Part shown: in pieces, positions 32,719-40,923 of the stretch
Layout of the letters: every line of letters starts with the position of its first letter
Position numbering within the stretch: the first letter of the stretch is position 1
Assembly: GCF_046156175.1 (NCBI RefSeq)
Contig: NZ_JAYLVL010000005.1
Coordinates: 62,001-126,000 of the forward strand
Length of the DNA: 64,000 nucleotides
Reading direction: 5' to 3'
Source: Lacisediminihabitans sp046156175
Lineage (GTDB): Bacteria > Actinomycetota > Actinomycetes > Actinomycetales > Microbacteriaceae
Translations under genes and position numbers: made by a program
The notes under the pieces: generated by a model
Database searches by the model: none
The model's input: the letters and a program-made list of their open reading frames with translations, nothing else
Told to the model about the DNA's origin: nothing

Positions 32719-34475
32719 GCGCACAGCAGGTACGACCCGTCAACGACCAGCTCTTGAACCTCGGATTAGGTGCCCTCGGCGGAGGTGTCGCATTTGCTCT
32801 CATCCTGCGGGGTGCTGGCACGGCCACGGCATGGCTGAGCGGGTTGCCGGTGCCGACCGGAGGGGCCGGTTCCGGTCTTGGAGTGTTTGCCCATCCCCTC
32901 GACCCCGGGATCCCTCTTGGTGTGCACGGGTTGAACTGGATGCTGTACTGGACCCTCGTCACCGTGATGCTCGCCATCATCATGGTCCCCACGGTGTGGG
33001 TGGTTGCGAAGGTGCGCGCTCATCGCAGCCAGGCTGATCCACGGAAGCTAGAAGGTACGGCCACCGCTTCCGAAATACACCGGCTCGCCTCAGCGAGACA
33101 ACTCATGAAACTAGCGCCAACAATTCGGCCCTCAGTGACGCATCCGACCGCGCGCGATGTCGGATACCTCCTGGGCACCGCGCACGGTCAGCAAGTGTGG
33201 GCGACCGTCGAGGATTCCATCCTGCTGATCGGGCCGCCCCGCAGCGGGAAAGGGTTGCACATCGTCATCAACGCGATCCTCGACGCCCCCGGAGCGGTCA
33301 TCAGCACCAGCACCAGACCCGACAACCTCACCGCCACCCTCACCGCGCGCCAACGACTCGGACCCGTTGCGGTGTTCGACCCGCAGCAACTTGCCCCAGG
33401 ACTGCCGGTCGGATTGCGGTGGTCGCCGGTGCGAGGCTGCCAGGACCCGTTGACCGCGATAATCCGAGCAACCGGACTCGCCGCCGGCACCGGGCTCGGC
33501 GGCAACCAGGTCGAGAACGGGTCATTCTGGGAAGGCAAAACCCGGGCAGCCATCCAATCGCTGCTGCACGCGGCCGCCCTCGACGGACGGGACGCCCGCA
33601 CCGTCTACCAGTGGGCGCTCAGCCCCGCAGCAGCGGGGGATGCGGTGCGGATCCTGCAAACCAACTGTCACGCGGCATACGGGTGGGCGGACTCCCTGGA
33701 CTCGATGATCCAATCCGACCCGAGAACCCGAGACTCGATCTGGCAAGGCGTCGGCCTCGCCTTCCAGGCTCTCGCCGATCCCCGCGTCCTGGCCGCCGTC
33801 ACCCCCTATGACGGCAAAGAATTCGACCCGGCCGACTTCCTCACCCGCCGCGGCACCCTCTACCTGCTCGCCACCGGCGCCGGAGCTGGGGCATCCGCGG
33901 GCCTCCTCGCAGCGTTCATTGAAGACCTGGTCGAAACGGCGCGGAAGCTCGCCGCCCGCTCCCCCGGAGCCCGCCTCGACCCACCGCTCCTGATGGCACT
34001 GGATGAGATCGGAAACCTCGCACCCCTCCCGTCCCTACCCACGTTAATGGCAGAAGGAGGCGGCACCGGAATTACCACCATGCCCGTCCTGCAATCACTC
34101 GCGCAAGCGCGTCAGAAATGGGGCGACAACAACGCAAACGCCATCTGGGACGCCTCGATCGTCAAAATCATTCTCGGCGGAGCGTCCAACAGCCGCGACC
34201 TCCAAGACCTCTCCACCCTCATCGGCGAACGCGACGAACAAACGAACTCCGTCTCCACCGACCAATACGGCGGCCACTCCTCCCAACGCTCCCTCCGCCG
34301 CGTCCCCGTCATGCCACCCAACGTGCTGCGAACCCTGCCATTCGGGATCAGCGTGACCATGCTGCGAACTGCCCGCCCCATCATTACCGACCTGCGCCCC
34401 TGGACCGCACGGGGCGACGCCCGCCAACTCCAAGACGAACGCTCCAACCTCGAAGACCAGCTCCGAACTTCCTGA
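32715..34475 (+). CDS. VirD4/TraG-type coupling protein
   Basis: Delivers the relaxase-DNA complex to the channel. 586 residues from GTG 32715. Two N-terminal membrane helices (about 18-45 and 74-100), Walker A GPPRSGKG (173-180), Walker B LLMALDEIGNLAPLPSLPTL in parts (about 418-437) and the C-terminal LPFGISVTMLRTARP segment are VirD4-like. It reads from a GTGA overlap with the previous gene. Complete. Confidence 0.92.
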   Translation: MSAQQVRPVNDQLLNLGLGALGGGVAFALILRGAGTATAWLSGLPVPTGGAGSGLGVFAHPLDPGIPLGVHGLNWMLYWTLVTVMLAIIMVPTVWVVAKVRAHRSQADPRKLEGTATASEIHRLASARQLMKLAPTIRPSVTHPTARDVGYLLGTAHGQQVWATVEDSILLIGPPRSGKGLHIVINAILDAPGAVISTSTRPDNLTATLTARQRLGPVAVFDPQQLAPGLPVGLRWSPVRGCQDPLTAIIRATGLAAGTGLGGNQVENGSFWEGKTRAAIQSLLHAAALDGRDARTVYQWALSPAAAGDAVRILQTNCHAAYGWADSLDSMIQSDPRTRDSIWQGVGLAFQALADPRVLAAVTPYDGKEFDPADFLTRRGTLYLLATGAGAGASAGLLAAFIEDLVETARKLAARSPGARLDPPLLMALDEIGNLAPLPSLPTLMAEGGGTGITTMPVLQSLAQARQKWGDNNANAIWDASIVKIILGGASNSRDLQDLSTLIGERDEQTNSVSTDQYGGHSSQRSLRRVPVMPPNVLRTLPFGISVTMLRTARPIITDLRPWTARGDARQLQDERSNLEDQLRTS

Positions 34476-34583
34476 CCTACACCGCTCACCGCGCCATACC
34501 CCCGGGCGCGCGGGCTGCGCGGCGCACCTCTACGAGTGCATGGAATGCGTGCGTGAACAGTCGGACAGGGAGCAGGAAGCGGG

Positions 34584-35663
34584 ATGCCGGAGTCGGACGA
34601 GCAGCGATCCGCGCGCGACGAGCGGATCGCTCAGCTGCACGAACAGTTGGTCGACGCGGTCGACGGGTTGGTATCCAGCGATGACTGGCGTCGGGCGATG
34701 GAATTCGCCGCCCGGTTCCGGGGCCGATCCTTCGGTAACACCCTCCTGATCTGGGTACAGCACTCCGCCGCATACGAGGCCGGGCGGGTACCCGAACCGA
34801 TGCCCTCCTACGTGGCCGGGTTCAGGCAGTGGCAACAACTGAACCGGGCCGTCGCCAAAGGCCAAACCGGGTACATGATCCACGCCCCGGTGACGGCCCG
34901 GTTCGCCACCATAACGCCTCAGATTGCAGAATCGTGGCGACGTCTCGGTCGAGCGGAGCAGCCTCGGCTTGGGGAGGTTGTTCGTTCCCGGATGATCGGG
35001 GTGAAGCCGGCCTACGTCTGGGATATATCCCAAACCGCAGGCGACCCCGTCCCGGTGCGTCCACCCGCACGGTTGCTGCGCGGTGCCGCACCGGAGGGGT
35101 TGTGGGATGGGTTGGCGGCCCAGGTTCACGATCACGGTTTCAGGATCCAACGGGTGTCCGACGAACGTGCCATCCGCGGGGCGAACGGGCTCACTGACTA
35201 CACCAGCCGGACCGTGTCGGTGCGCAGCAACATGGACGACGCCGCCCAAGTGAAAACCCTCGCCCACGAACTGGCCCATGTGATGCTGCACGGCCCCGAC
35301 AACCCCGACGCCGCAGCCCACCGGGGCATCGGCGAGGTCGAGGCCGAATCGGTGGCGTTGATGATCGGTGCCGCCCACAACCTCGACACCAGCAGCTACA
35401 CCATCCCCTACGTCAGCTCCTGGGCCAGTTCTGTGGAAGGCAAAACCCCGGCCGAGGTGGTACAGGCAACCGGGGAACGAGTCCGCGCAACAGCGGTAGC
35501 TATCCTACGCAACCTGACGACCGCGCAGATCGGAGACGGCGACCCGCCGGGACTGGTCCGCGAAGCACCCACAGCCCAAAGGTCGGTGCCCCCACCGGTG
35601 CCATTTCACCGTGTGACCTCCCTCCGGCAGGGCAACGCTTCTTCGGGGATGCCTGCGCTGTGA
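34584..35663 (+). CDS. ArdC-like antirestriction protein with zinc-peptidase domain
   Basis: 359 residues. The N-terminal ArdC domain (about 15-110) has FRGRSFGNTLLIWVQ and GFRQWQQLNRAVAKGQTG, expected to bind single-stranded DNA. The middle holds an ImmA/IrrE-like metallopeptidase core: HELAHVMLH (228-236) with a third ligand in EVEAESVA. Such proteins help incoming DNA escape restriction or cleave a host repressor. It overlaps the prim-pol gene by four bases. Confidence 0.85.
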   Translation: MPESDEQRSARDERIAQLHEQLVDAVDGLVSSDDWRRAMEFAARFRGRSFGNTLLIWVQHSAAYEAGRVPEPMPSYVAGFRQWQQLNRAVAKGQTGYMIHAPVTARFATITPQIAESWRRLGRAEQPRLGEVVRSRMIGVKPAYVWDISQTAGDPVPVRPPARLLRGAAPEGLWDGLAAQVHDHGFRIQRVSDERAIRGANGLTDYTSRTVSVRSNMDDAAQVKTLAHELAHVMLHGPDNPDAAAHRGIGEVEAESVALMIGAAHNLDTSSYTIPYVSSWASSVEGKTPAEVVQATGERVRATAVAILRNLTTAQIGDGDPPGLVREAPTAQRSVPPPVPFHRVTSLRQGNASSGMPAL

Positions 35664-36556
35664 TCGGAATCGTCCCCATCCTTGCGGAGGTCGCCGCCCT
35701 TCCGCTGCCGCAAGCGGCTGCCCGTTTTGCTGCTGAATCGATACCAGTGTTTCCGTGCGTACCCGGCGAGAAACGGCCGCTCACCACACACGGCTTTCAC
35801 GACGCCACAACTGATCCGCGGACAGTGCGTGCCTGGTGGGACAAGTGGCCGATGGCGAACATCGGGATCCCCACCGGGGCGTTTTCGGGGATCGACGTAG
35901 TCGATATCGACCGGCGTCCGGAACACTCCGGGTTCGCCGCGTTCGAACGAGCACGTCGCTCCAGGATCACTGGGCGCTGGGAGGCGCTGATTCGCACCCC
36001 TTCGGGTGGCATCCACGCGTACTACCCGACCGACGTCGATCACCCGCAGCAGTCCTGGCAAGCGCCGTCTGCACACATCGACTTCCGCGGCGACGGCGGC
36101 TACATCCTCGCCCCACCCTCAATTGCTGGGACCGCATCAAACGCGCACGGATATACGGTGATCGCGACAGCGAACCGGCAAGGGGCAGCCATCAATGCTG
36201 ACGCGCTCCGCTCGTTCCTCGAGCCGCTCCCCGCCGTACCGCCTCGTCCGCGCCGTCTCCAACCGGTCAACGTTGAAGGACTGGCTGCCTGGGTTGCGGC
36301 CCGTGGTGAGGGTGAGCGGAACAGAGCCCTGTTCTGGGCGGCATGCCGCGCCGCTGAAACCGGGACTCAACCCGACCAGCTGCATGCGGTCCTCGGTGCG
36401 GCGGCCGAAGAGGCAGGACTCACCGCACGGGAGGCCGCAACAACGATCCGGTCCGCCCTTCGCGTCACCGCCGGGCGATGTAAGCCCACCTTGCCAGCCC
36501 GCGCCCACCAGGGTCCCCCACCGAAACGACTGGACAACGGGCCGCTCGGGCTATGA
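35660..36556 (+). CDS. Bifunctional DNA primase/polymerase (prim-pol) protein
   Basis: 298 residues beginning at GTG 35660. The prim-pol N-terminal domain fills about 15-190: FPCVPGEKRPLTTHGFHDATTD, the GIDVVDID metal-binding acidic motif, SGGIHAYY and HIDFRGDGGYILAPPS. The C-terminal part is helical (RNRALFWAACRAAE) with no helicase domain, so it is the short form. It probably primes complementary-strand synthesis after transfer. Confidence 0.88.
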   Translation: MIGIVPILAEVAALPLPQAAARFAAESIPVFPCVPGEKRPLTTHGFHDATTDPRTVRAWWDKWPMANIGIPTGAFSGIDVVDIDRRPEHSGFAAFERARRSRITGRWEALIRTPSGGIHAYYPTDVDHPQQSWQAPSAHIDFRGDGGYILAPPSIAGTASNAHGYTVIATANRQGAAINADALRSFLEPLPAVPPRPRRLQPVNVEGLAAWVAARGEGERNRALFWAACRAAETGTQPDQLHAVLGAAAEEAGLTAREAATTIRSALRVTAGRCKPTLPARAHQGPPPKRLDNGPLGL

Positions 36557-36720
36557 GCCAAACGGAACACCAGCAAGCCATCGAGCCATCGAGCCATCGA
36601 GCCAACCATCGGGCGCGAAGGGGCGACCGGATCCCGCTTCTGGCGCGGCCATCGCTCCTTACTGTGGCAAGCCATGAGGCACCGCCATTTCGCAAACATA
36701 TTGAAGGAGCAGTCCCATGA
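36553..36720 (+). CDS. Candidate 55-residue ORF between prim-pol and ssb
   Basis: ATG 36553 overlaps the prim-pol stop (ATGA), and its own TGA overlaps the ATG of ssb in the same way. The peptide is basic and low in complexity, partly made of the ATCGAGCC repeat at 36577-36604. The double overlap suggests translation carries through; the product itself may matter less. Confidence 0.35.
   Translation: MSQTEHQQAIEPSSHRANHRARRGDRIPLLARPSLLTVASHEAPPFRKHIEGAVP
36577..36604 (+). repeat. Short tandem repeat, 8-base unit
   Basis: About 3.5 copies of gccatcga in tandem between the prim-pol and ssb genes. Because the unit is not a multiple of three, copy-number changes would shift the frame of the 55-residue ORF and its coupling to ssb. 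Confidence 0.7.
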
Positions 36721-37277
36721 CTATCCGCACCCAACAGTCCCTCTCCGGATTCATCCTCACCGACCCCGAACTGTCCATGACCAGCAAAGGAGAGGCCCGC
36801 TTGTTCTTAAGGGTCGGGCAGGAACACTTCCAACGCAACGACGACGGGTCCTTCACCCAACTCGAGTCCAGCTTCCACAACCTCGTCCAATATCGCAAAG
36901 CCGCCGAACGCTCCTACGAGCGTTTCCAGAAAGGCGACAATTTCATCGCCGAAGGGTACGTCCACGAATACGAGCATGAGGTTGATGGGGAGGTCCAGGC
37001 AGGAGATGAGTTCGTGGCCAAGAAAATGGGTCACGATGCCGCACGCCAGAGCTACACCGTGAACCGCAAAGCACCCGTCGGCAGCGCCGCAGACCCGGAG
37101 AGCATCGCGGCCAGCGAAATTGCCGGAGAACTCCCTGCTGGGACCGCTCCAACCCCTGTGTCTGCACGGGCTGCTGCTGCCCGTGGCAGTTCGGAGCGGC
37201 GCGAACAGCTCGCCGACATCAGCACGAACCACCCCCACCGGAGCGCACCCGCGCAATCAAACGCGCTATCCCTGTAA
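36717..37277 (+). CDS. Single-stranded DNA-binding protein of the ICE
   Basis: 186 residues. OB-fold from about 5 to 105 with LSGFILTDPELSMTSKGEARLFLRVGQ, FHNLVQYRKAAE and FIAEGYVHEYE, the pattern of SSB strands but diverged from chromosomal SSB. The tail is Ala/Ser/Pro-rich and lacks the acidic DDDIPF tip, so interaction with host repair proteins may be lost. GAAGGAGCAGTCCC precedes the ATG. Coats the transferred strand in donor or recipient. Confidence 0.82.
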   Translation: MTIRTQQSLSGFILTDPELSMTSKGEARLFLRVGQEHFQRNDDGSFTQLESSFHNLVQYRKAAERSYERFQKGDNFIAEGYVHEYEHEVDGEVQAGDEFVAKKMGHDAARQSYTVNRKAPVGSAADPESIAASEIAGELPAGTAPTPVSARAAAARGSSERREQLADISTNHPHRSAPAQSNALSL

Positions 37278-37373
37278 GGAACGAGCCCGATTTGCTGGTG
37301 CGGCCGAGGCCAAACCTTGACACCCTTCCCCCCGCTACCAGCACCCCATTTCCCGGACGTAACCATCGAGGGC

Positions 37374-37970
37374 ATGACCATGGATGACCACCCCACACTT
37401 CCTATCGATGTGCCAAAGTTGGACGAGCCCGAAGCAGGCGATGACGAATTCGCTGGCCCGTCCGAGGAAGAACTGCGCAGACCAGAACCTCCGCACCCGG
37501 TCAACTGGAATGTGCTCACGGCGGAGGAAGCGGTCCAGGAGTGGTTCGCCCTCGACGGCTGGGTGAATTGGCTGCGCCGCAGCTACGGTCTCCCTGTCAC
37601 GATCATCCCCCCGTACTGGCACCGGCACCCAGAACTGGTCTGGGAACTCTCGGCGCTCCACCTCCACTGGCTCGGCGCTTACGATCCGGAACAAGAAGGA
37701 TCCGCACCCGTGGCGTGGCACGCCGACTTCGCGGCCGCCCGTGAACGACTCCGAGACTGGACGGCAATCGCTGGCACCAAACTCGACAGCGATCGCCCTA
37801 CCCGACAAACCACTTGGCCCGGAGCGGAATCGGCGCCGGACCAGGCGGAACATGCGATCGTCAACCGCGAGAAGGACTTCGCCCAGTTTGTGAAAGACGA
37901 CTTCGCAGCCCGAAGAGCGGCGGAAGAGACGTTCTTTAAAGATGCGGCGGTAAAACCGGTCGTTTCTTGA
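37374..37970 (+). CDS. Hypothetical protein at the end of the plus-strand block
   Basis: 198 residues from ATG 37374 (GAGGGC before it); TTG 37317 would add 19 residues. An acidic N-terminus is followed by a Trp-rich alpha/beta segment (VQEWFALDGWVNWLRRSYGLPV, HPELVWELSALHLHWLGAY) and a charged C-terminus. Cytoplasmic, with no recognised domain. It converges on the integrase gene across a 135-base gap in which no gene or clear terminator was seen. Confidence 0.65.
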   Translation: MTMDDHPTLPIDVPKLDEPEAGDDEFAGPSEEELRRPEPPHPVNWNVLTAEEAVQEWFALDGWVNWLRRSYGLPVTIIPPYWHRHPELVWELSALHLHWLGAYDPEQEGSAPVAWHADFAAARERLRDWTAIAGTKLDSDRPTRQTTWPGAESAPDQAEHAIVNREKDFAQFVKDDFAARRAAEETFFKDAAVKPVVS

Positions 37971-38105
37971 GTTACAAAGGCGGGCGACTCCTCCCCGGGC
38001 ACCGCATGAATCACTGCCGATCGCCGATCGAGGAGCAGGTGGTTCTGGTCGAACCAGTGCACCCAGCCAGGTTCGCGAAGACCGCAACGAGCGCGACAGG
38101 GCCAG

Positions 38106-39311
38106 TCAGCTTCCTAGCAACCCGTCGAGAACGCCGACCGTGATGGGGTCGACTTGTTCGGCGCTGACGACGTAGCTGGTCCGGGTGATTTGCTCGCTCG
38201 CGTGCCCAAGCAGCCGGGACGCGAGCGTTAGCCCCACCGCGCGCTCCACAAGGGTGGCGGTGGTGCGGCGATAGATGTGAGTGCTGTAATGCCCCACCTC
38301 CACGTCGAGCTTTTCCAGTTCCTCGAAGTTGTCGTGGATGAAGGATCGAAGAAGTCGTTCGTAGTTGCTGACGCTGATAGGGTTCCCGTTTTTCGTGGCG
38401 AACAGCAGTGCGTCCTTTCCTTTGCCGGCCAGTGCGAGTCGGCGGCGGACCGCCGCGGCCGCGAGCGCCGGGAGCGAGACCCGGCGGCGCTGGCGGGAGC
38501 GTTTGGGGGAGTTCTTCCGGGTGATCCCATGTTCCTTCGTCTGCACGATGGTTCCGTCGATAAGTAGCGTCGGCGGAGCGGTGGTCATGTCCACATCACA
38601 CCGGCGCAGCCCGATGCACTCCCCCACCCGCGCCGAGGTCCCGAGCATGATGTCCATCCCGTCGATGAGAGCCCGGTAGTCCGGGCGCGGCCCGTTCGTG
38701 GATGTCTCCCGCCAGTGCTGCATCAGTTCACGAATGCCGACGATCTGCGCCGGGATGAGGATCGAGGTCTTCTTCTCGGCCAACGGCAGCCGCTGCACAT
38801 CCCGGACAGGGTTGTACCGGATGGCATCGTCACGCACCGCGTATCCGCAGATCTGTCCCAACACGACTCGGGCGCGGCGGGCGGCGGAGACGCTGCGGTG
38901 CAGCATGATCGCCTGGATGATCCGGTCGCATCTGCCCACGGTCAACACGTCGAGGGTGATCCCGCCGCACTGCGGCAGCAGGACGCACCGGACGGTCGTC
39001 TCGTAGGACTCGTAGGTGGAGAACGTGAGTGACCCGGCGATCGCTCGGGCGCGCACCTGCTCCAGCCAGCACGCTGCGGCCTCGGCGATCGTGTTCGTGC
39101 CAGTGAGGCCGGCGAGCATTGATGTGCTGAGCGTGTCGGCTTTGTGGCGGAGCGCGATGCGTGCGGCGTCTTCGGTGTTGGCGACGGCCACAAGCTGATG
39201 CAGTGTCCCGGCGTCGTCCCTCGCCCTGGCTCGGGCACGGTAGCTGTCCGCGGCGAGGCGGGTGATCTGGATTGCGCCGAGCTCGCCGGCGCGGATGCGG
39301 GGCCTAGCCAT
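38106..39311 (-). CDS. int: Tyrosine recombinase (integrase) of the ICE
   Basis: Inserts and excises the element at tRNA-Gln. 401 residues: an N-terminal AP2-like/SAM-like arm-binding region (about 1-170), then the catalytic domain with Arg in GTSARVGECIGLRR, a HIYRRTTATLV box (H-x-x-R), the second His in LLGHASEQITR and the nucleophile in TSYV. All expected residues are present. It overlaps the excisionase-type gene by 8 bases and lies with its promoter side toward the tRNA. Confidence 0.92.
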   Translation of the reverse strand: MARPRIRAGELGAIQITRLAADSYRARARARDDAGTLHQLVAVANTEDAARIALRHKADTLSTSMLAGLTGTNTIAEAAACWLEQVRARAIAGSLTFSTYESYETTVRCVLLPQCGGITLDVLTVGRCDRIIQAIMLHRSVSAARRARVVLGQICGYAVRDDAIRYNPVRDVQRLPLAEKKTSILIPAQIVGIRELMQHWRETSTNGPRPDYRALIDGMDIMLGTSARVGECIGLRRCDVDMTTAPPTLLIDGTIVQTKEHGITRKNSPKRSRQRRRVSLPALAAAAVRRRLALAGKGKDALLFATKNGNPISVSNYERLLRSFIHDNFEELEKLDVEVGHYSTHIYRRTTATLVERAVGLTLASRLLGHASEQITRTSYVVSAEQVDPITVGVLDGLLGS

Positions 39312-39498
39312 GCCGGCGCTCCTTCACCCATCCGAGCAGGTCGTCCTGCTCGTAGCGAACGTGCCGCCCGAGTTTCAGCCAGGGAGGTCCGTTCCGGGTG
39401 AGCCGCCAATCCTCGACGGTTCGGACTGGAAGGCGCAGGAGTTCGGCGACTTCGTTCTGGGTGAGAAAGACCGGCGCCGAGGGCGGCAACGTTTGCAT
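39304..39498 (-). CDS. Excisionase-type MerR/HTH_17 protein
   Basis: 64 residues from ATG 39498. The core FLTQNEVAELLRLPVRTVEDWRLTRNGPPWLKLGRHVRYEQDDLLGWV is, in overview, the helix-turn-helix plus wing of HTH_17 excisionase-like proteins. The frame is open to ATG 39627, but the extra 43 residues look unlike the family. Directly ahead of int, with overlap, as expected for a recombination directionality factor. Confidence 0.85.
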   Translation of the reverse strand: MQTLPPSAPVFLTQNEVAELLRLPVRTVEDWRLTRNGPPWLKLGRHVRYEQDDLLGWVKERRHG

Positions 39499-39694
39499 AT
39501 CCAGAAGGTGCGCGAGCCGCTCCAGCACGTTCCGGGAGTGGCCAGTGCCGCCCCGTAATCGCGGACCGAAAAAGCCTCGAATCGGGCCCGTTGTGGGGTT
39601 TTTGGTAAAGAATCTGTTTGTTGACACCAGATTGGGGCGACCAGAGGCCCGGGTGGATGGGCTGTTGAGCCGCGGTTTCTCGCCGAATTTACTG

Positions 39695-39766
39695 CTGGGG
39701 TACCTGGACTCGAACCAAGAACAAAAGAATCAGAATCTTCCGTGTTGCCAATTACACCATACCCCA
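39695..39766 (-). tRNA. tRNA-Gln (anticodon CUG), ICE integration site
   Basis: The 72-base gene has acceptor stem TGGGGTA/TACCCCA, D-stem GTGT/ACAC, anticodon stem GAAGA/TCTTT (one G-U pair) around loop TTCTGAT with CTG as anticodon, and T-arm CTTGG/CCAGG with loop TTCGAGT. The discriminator is G and CCA is not encoded. Its 3' end points at the integrase gene, so the attachment core probably includes the T-arm and acceptor stem, which remain intact after insertion. Confidence 0.93.
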
Positions 39767-39964
39767 CCGCACTCCGGACGAACCCGAGCCGACTAGTCAC
39801 TCTAACCTACCGGCGGGGGGTCGCCCAAATGCTGGGCCGAGCTCTCGGCGAGGCGTGACAGAATTCGTTCGAACCTCCCGCAGATCTCCACGCTTCGCTG
39901 AATCGAGCCGGCCACGCCTTCCCCCCTCACCTTCCTCACCACCTGGCGATTCGACGCAGTTTCC

Positions 39965-40798
39965 GTGGGGGTTGTCGTGCTGGCCGCAGCCCTCTACGCC
40001 GCGGGCGTGCTGGCGTTGCGCCGGCGGGAAGTGCCGTGGCCGGTCATCCGCACCGTCTGGTTCTTCGCACTCGGTCTCGGCTCATTCGCCGTCGTGAATC
40101 TGGGGTTCCTCGGCGTCTGGAGCACGGACCTCCGCTGGGCCTTCACGACCCGGATCGCCCTCCTCCTCTTCGCCGTGCCCGGCCTGCTGAGCCTCGGTGC
40201 ACCCGTCGCGCTGGCGAGGCTGGTGCTCACCGGCGGCTCGCTACAACGGATGGATGCCGTGATGGGTTCGTGGCCCGTACGGCTGGTGGGCAACGCGGTA
40301 TTCGCTCCCCTGTTCGCACTGGCGGCCTTCTCGGTGTTCCTCACGCCGCTGGCGGGCAGCCTGCGCGAGAATGCGTTCGCGGGCGCTGGGCTCACGGTGG
40401 CAGTGCCCCTGGTGGGCCTCCTCATGGTGTTGCCGATCGTGGAGAACACCACGCAGCGCACGAGCTTCTTCATCACCGTGGAGTTCCTTTTCGTGTTCGT
40501 CGAGCTGGTGGTCGACGCGATTCCGGGCATCCTGCTGCGCCTGAACAACCATGTGCTCGACGGGCTCGGTCAGGTGGCGGGATCACTGCCCACGTGGTTC
40601 CCCTCGGCGTACCACGACCAGCATCTCTCGGGCGACCTTCTGTGGTTCATCGCGGAGGTCGCGGATGTGCCGGTGCTGATCCTGATGTTCCTGCGATGGT
40701 CGCGCGTCGACCGCTCGGAAGCGAAGGCGCTCGATGCGCTGACCGACGAGGAAATGGATGCGCTCACCCGGGAGCACCTGCGGGGGCCGCGCGAGTAG
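39965..40798 (+). CDS. CtaG-like cytochrome c oxidase assembly membrane protein
   Basis: 277 residues with about six membrane helices and LGAPVALARLVL, LPIVENTTQRTSFF and WFIAEVADVPVLILMFLRW segments, like the caa3_CtaG family that assists copper-oxidase assembly. The His residues usual in the early helices are fewer here. The first usable start is GTG 39965, but the frame is open back to 39902 and reads PLTFLTTWRFDAVS, which resembles the expected N-terminus; no ATG, GTG or TTG lies there. Either the start is non-standard or a base change has removed it. Confidence 0.7.
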   Translation: MGVVVLAAALYAAGVLALRRREVPWPVIRTVWFFALGLGSFAVVNLGFLGVWSTDLRWAFTTRIALLLFAVPGLLSLGAPVALARLVLTGGSLQRMDAVMGSWPVRLVGNAVFAPLFALAAFSVFLTPLAGSLRENAFAGAGLTVAVPLVGLLMVLPIVENTTQRTSFFITVEFLFVFVELVVDAIPGILLRLNNHVLDGLGQVAGSLPTWFPSAYHDQHLSGDLLWFIAEVADVPVLILMFLRWSRVDRSEAKALDALTDEEMDALTREHLRGPRE

Positions 40799-40825
40799 AC
40801 CGCGCCGGTCGAGCAGCTTCCCGGC

Positions 40826-40912
40826 GGTCGAGTAGCGAGCGCCAGCGGGCGTATCGGGAACCCGCACGCGACCTACAGGTCCCGGAACGGGCGCTGAGCG
40901 CCCTACTCGACC
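40826..40912. repeat. Intergenic palindromic repeat (tcgagtag type)
   Basis: ggtcgagtagcgagcgcc (40826-40843) faces gcgctgagcgccctactcgacc (40891-40912) as an imperfect inverted repeat between the converging ends of the CtaG-like gene and gltX. The same words occur at 43557-43592, so this is a dispersed family in the chromosome. It may serve as a bidirectional terminator. Confidence 0.7.
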
Positions 40913-40923
40913 AGCGGAGCGCC

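Larger units (their letters stand above)
1..39694. mobile_element. Integrative and conjugative element, right-hand part
   Basis: Integrase and excisionase genes abut the 3' end of tRNA-Gln at 39695. Between them and the left edge lie relaxase, coupling protein, VirB4-like ATPase, Tad pilus, ParB, SSB, prim-pol and antirestriction genes, the usual content of a conjugative element. All genes fall in two divergent blocks that meet at 21393-21681. No second copy of the tRNA-Gln 3' end was seen near position 1, so the left attachment site lies outside the window or has been lost. The extent to the left is therefore unknown. Confidence 0.85.
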
